From NCBI GenBank assembly GCA_017535315.1, contig JAFXUD010000027.1:1-34507 (forward strand): DNA of 34,507 nt, read 5' to 3'. The stretch's first letter is position 1. The number at the start of each line of letters is the position of its first letter. The position numbers and the translations under genes were made by a program. This DNA is from Victivallales bacterium (GTDB lineage Bacteria; Verrucomicrobiota; Lentisphaeria; Oligosphaerales; Oligosphaeraceae). This document shows, piece by piece, positions 33,618 to 34,507 of this stretch. The notes below the pieces were generated by a model that was given only the letters and a program-made list of their open reading frames with translations, did no database searches and was not told the DNA's origin.

Positions 33618-33675
33618 CAGGAAACTCAAGTATATAATTCCCAAAAATAAGGGTATTTTATACTTGAGTTTCCTG
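33618..33675. repeat. 17-bp inverted repeat with AT-rich loop
   Basis: The arms 33618-33634 and 33659-33675 match perfectly around a 24-nt loop. A structure like a small MITE or an attenuator is possible; it is not associated with a nearby open reading frame. Confidence 0.6.
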
Positions 33676-33686
33676 GGTACTCTCCA

Positions 33687-33866
33687 CTAGGTCGTCTAGG
33701 GTAGGTCGTCTAGGGTAGGTCGTCTAGGGTAAGTCCTCTAGGGCTGCTAGGGTAAGTCCTCTAGGGCTACTAGGGTAGGTCTGCTAAGTCATCTAGGTCT
33801 TCTAGGTGGTATGTCTTCTAGGGTATGTCTTCTAGGGTAGGTCTTCTAGGTGGTAAGTCCTCTACG
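33687..33866. repeat. CTAG nonamer/14-mer array, left arm
   Basis: About 14 CTAG-started units, either 9 bp (ctaggtcgt, ctaggtctt, ctagggctg) or 14-16 bp with a GTAGG-type insert (ctagggtaggtcgt). The same family reads in reverse at 34010-34093, so the two form a long imperfect inverted pair. Confidence 0.85.
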
Positions 33867-33913
33867 AAACTGATGTAAATAATTCTTTTTATTATCTATC
33901 TTGCAAACTAGTT

Positions 33914-33941
33914 GTATTGTGTCAGCTAGATGACACAATAC
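33914..33941 (-). terminator. hairpin in the rRNA-operon 3' region
   Basis: gtattgtgtca pairs with tgacacaatac (33914-33924, 33931-33941) with a 6-nt loop. It lies next to the bidirectional terminator at 33943-33989. Confidence 0.65.
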
Positions 33942-33942
33942 T

Positions 33943-33989
33943 AAAAAAGGGCATCTAACGTAAAGTAATTCAGTCAGATGCCCTTTTTT
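33943..33989. terminator. bidirectional intrinsic terminator
   Basis: A 14-bp perfect stem (33943-33956 with 33976-33989) has six A on the left and six T on the right, so a U-tract follows in either direction. It would stop both rRNA read-through on the minus strand and htrA transcription on the plus strand. Confidence 0.88.
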
Positions 33990-34009
33990 CGTTTCCCAGA
34001 GGATGCAAC

Positions 34010-34093
34010 CTAGAGGACTTATCCCTAGAAGAACTAGAAGACCTACCCTAGAAGACCTACCCTAGAAGACATACCCTAGAAGACATACCCTAT
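34010..34093. repeat. CTAG nonamer/14-mer array, right arm (inverted)
   Basis: Units such as ctagaagac and ctagaagacctacc are the reverse complement of the array at 33687-33866. Together with it they flank the terminators of the rRNA operon. Confidence 0.85.
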
Positions 34094-34151
34094 CGAAAGG
34101 GCGCGGTTCTGCACGGCGCGCTCCGCGCGCCGCAGGGGCTGGTTCGCGCGC

Positions 34152-34187
34152 GAAAAAGCCCCCTGCGCGGAAGACGCGCAGGGGGCT
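34152..34187 (-). terminator. primary rRNA operon terminator
   Basis: A 13-bp perfect GC-rich stem (34157-34169 with 34175-34187), loop gaaga, is followed on the minus strand by a T-tract (34153-34157). It begins about 10 bp after the 5S gene end. Confidence 0.93.
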
Positions 34188-34197
34188 GTGAAAGGGA

Positions 34198-34313
34198 GGT
34201 TGGCGACGCGCTACTTTCCCGCGCTCCTGGGCGCAGTATCATCGCCGCGCGGGCCCTTAACGGCCGTGTTCGGGATGGGAACGGGTGTTTCAGCCCGGCA
34301 AGGGTTGCCAACC
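34198..34313 (-). rRNA. rrf: 5S ribosomal RNA
   Basis: The minus strand carries the conserved 5S core: cccgttcccatcccgaac, then the loop and the terminal helix ggttggc (5' end) with gccaacc (3' end). Length is ~116 nt. It follows 23S after a ~124-bp spacer (34314-34437) that contains no tRNA. Confidence 0.95.
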
Positions 34314-34437
34314 AAGGGGTTTCGGCAGGAAAACACACGGGAGGTCCAGCCGTCTCGCAGGCGCCAACGCATCGCGCCTGCCTGTCTTGAATGCGCCCCG
34401 CCGTCGCGCCCGCTGGAGCGGACACCGCGGCGGGATG

Positions 34438-34507
34438 CAGCGGACAAGCCTCACGGCCCATCAGAACCCCTCGGCTGAGCGTGTCGCCACGCTTGCGCCT
34501 GGGGCCT
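34438..34507 (-). rRNA. rrl: 23S ribosomal RNA, 3' end (partial)
   Basis: The minus strand ends with ...gggccgtgaggctt, the conserved 3' terminus of 23S, and the helix before it (aagcgtggcgacacgctcag) matches the last domain VI hairpin pattern. The gene runs off the window edge. The 3' boundary is approximate to within a few bases. Confidence 0.9.

Noticed and set aside
33687-34093. CRISPR array in the CTAG repeats
   Set aside because: Units are 9-16 bp, contiguous and variable, with no unique spacers and no cas genes.

Overview
The window looks like chromosomal DNA of a Lentisphaerota (Victivallales-type) bacterium of the PVC group, probably gut-associated. The main evidence is seven paralogues of the short '[16 protein letters not shown]' pseudopilin-like protein with a C-terminal H-Xn-DG motif, a family greatly expanded in that phylum. 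Supporting evidence is the mix of GH28-like, DUF4838 and DUF5696-like carbohydrate proteins. The assignment is an inference from protein families; the partial 23S rRNA end is too short to place the organism.

Layout. 1-2.9 kb: a polytopic membrane protein (probably a GT-C-type glycosyltransferase) whose 5' end carries an in-frame minisatellite, then a GH28-like pectin-lyase-fold protein. 3.0-5.4 kb: three tandem pseudopilin-like genes (+). 5.5-8.9 kb (-): a HAD hydrolase, then three more pseudopilin-like genes interrupted by a PqiC/YmbA-like lipoprotein. 9.1-14.4 kb (+): a His/Pro-rich repeat secreted protein, a DUF4838 protein, tRNA-Pro(CGG) and a putative GH101/DUF5696-like TIM-barrel protein followed by a duplicated scrap of its own 3' end. 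14.6-22.1 kb (-): a tightly packed run of a LarA-like enzyme, SGNH hydrolase, FAD oxidoreductase, NAD kinase, PlsY, YdjY-domain protein and metallophosphoesterase lipoprotein, preceded by a GKPG-repeat membrane protein. 22.4-23.1 kb (-): a seventh pseudopilin. 23.5-28.1 kb (-): lexA-ruvA-ruvB-pyrD plus two uncharacterised genes. 28.3-31.6 kb (-): an FHA/PEGA/OB membrane protein, a PHP phosphoesterase and a GmhB-like phosphatase. 31.9-33.4 kb (+): an HtrA/DegP protease. 33.4-34.5 kb: a repeat and terminator region, then 5S and the 3' end of 23S rRNA on the minus strand.

Functionally this is a mixture of housekeeping (SOS/recombination, pyrimidine, phospholipid and NADP synthesis, rRNA, tRNA), envelope quality control, and accessory surface/secreted and carbohydrate-active proteins. 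No mobile-element transposase, CRISPR array, phage gene or toxin system was found.

The most unusual layer is non-coding. Nearly every intergenic gap contains short tandem repeats with 7-bp or 9-bp periods, often arranged as inverted pairs around a loop, or long perfect hairpins. A 162-bp nested inverted-repeat element (22111-22272) looks like a MITE or a structured RNA. These repeats reach into gene ends at several loci (168-317, 5471, 14474-14543), which suggests active repeat expansion and recombination shaping this genome.
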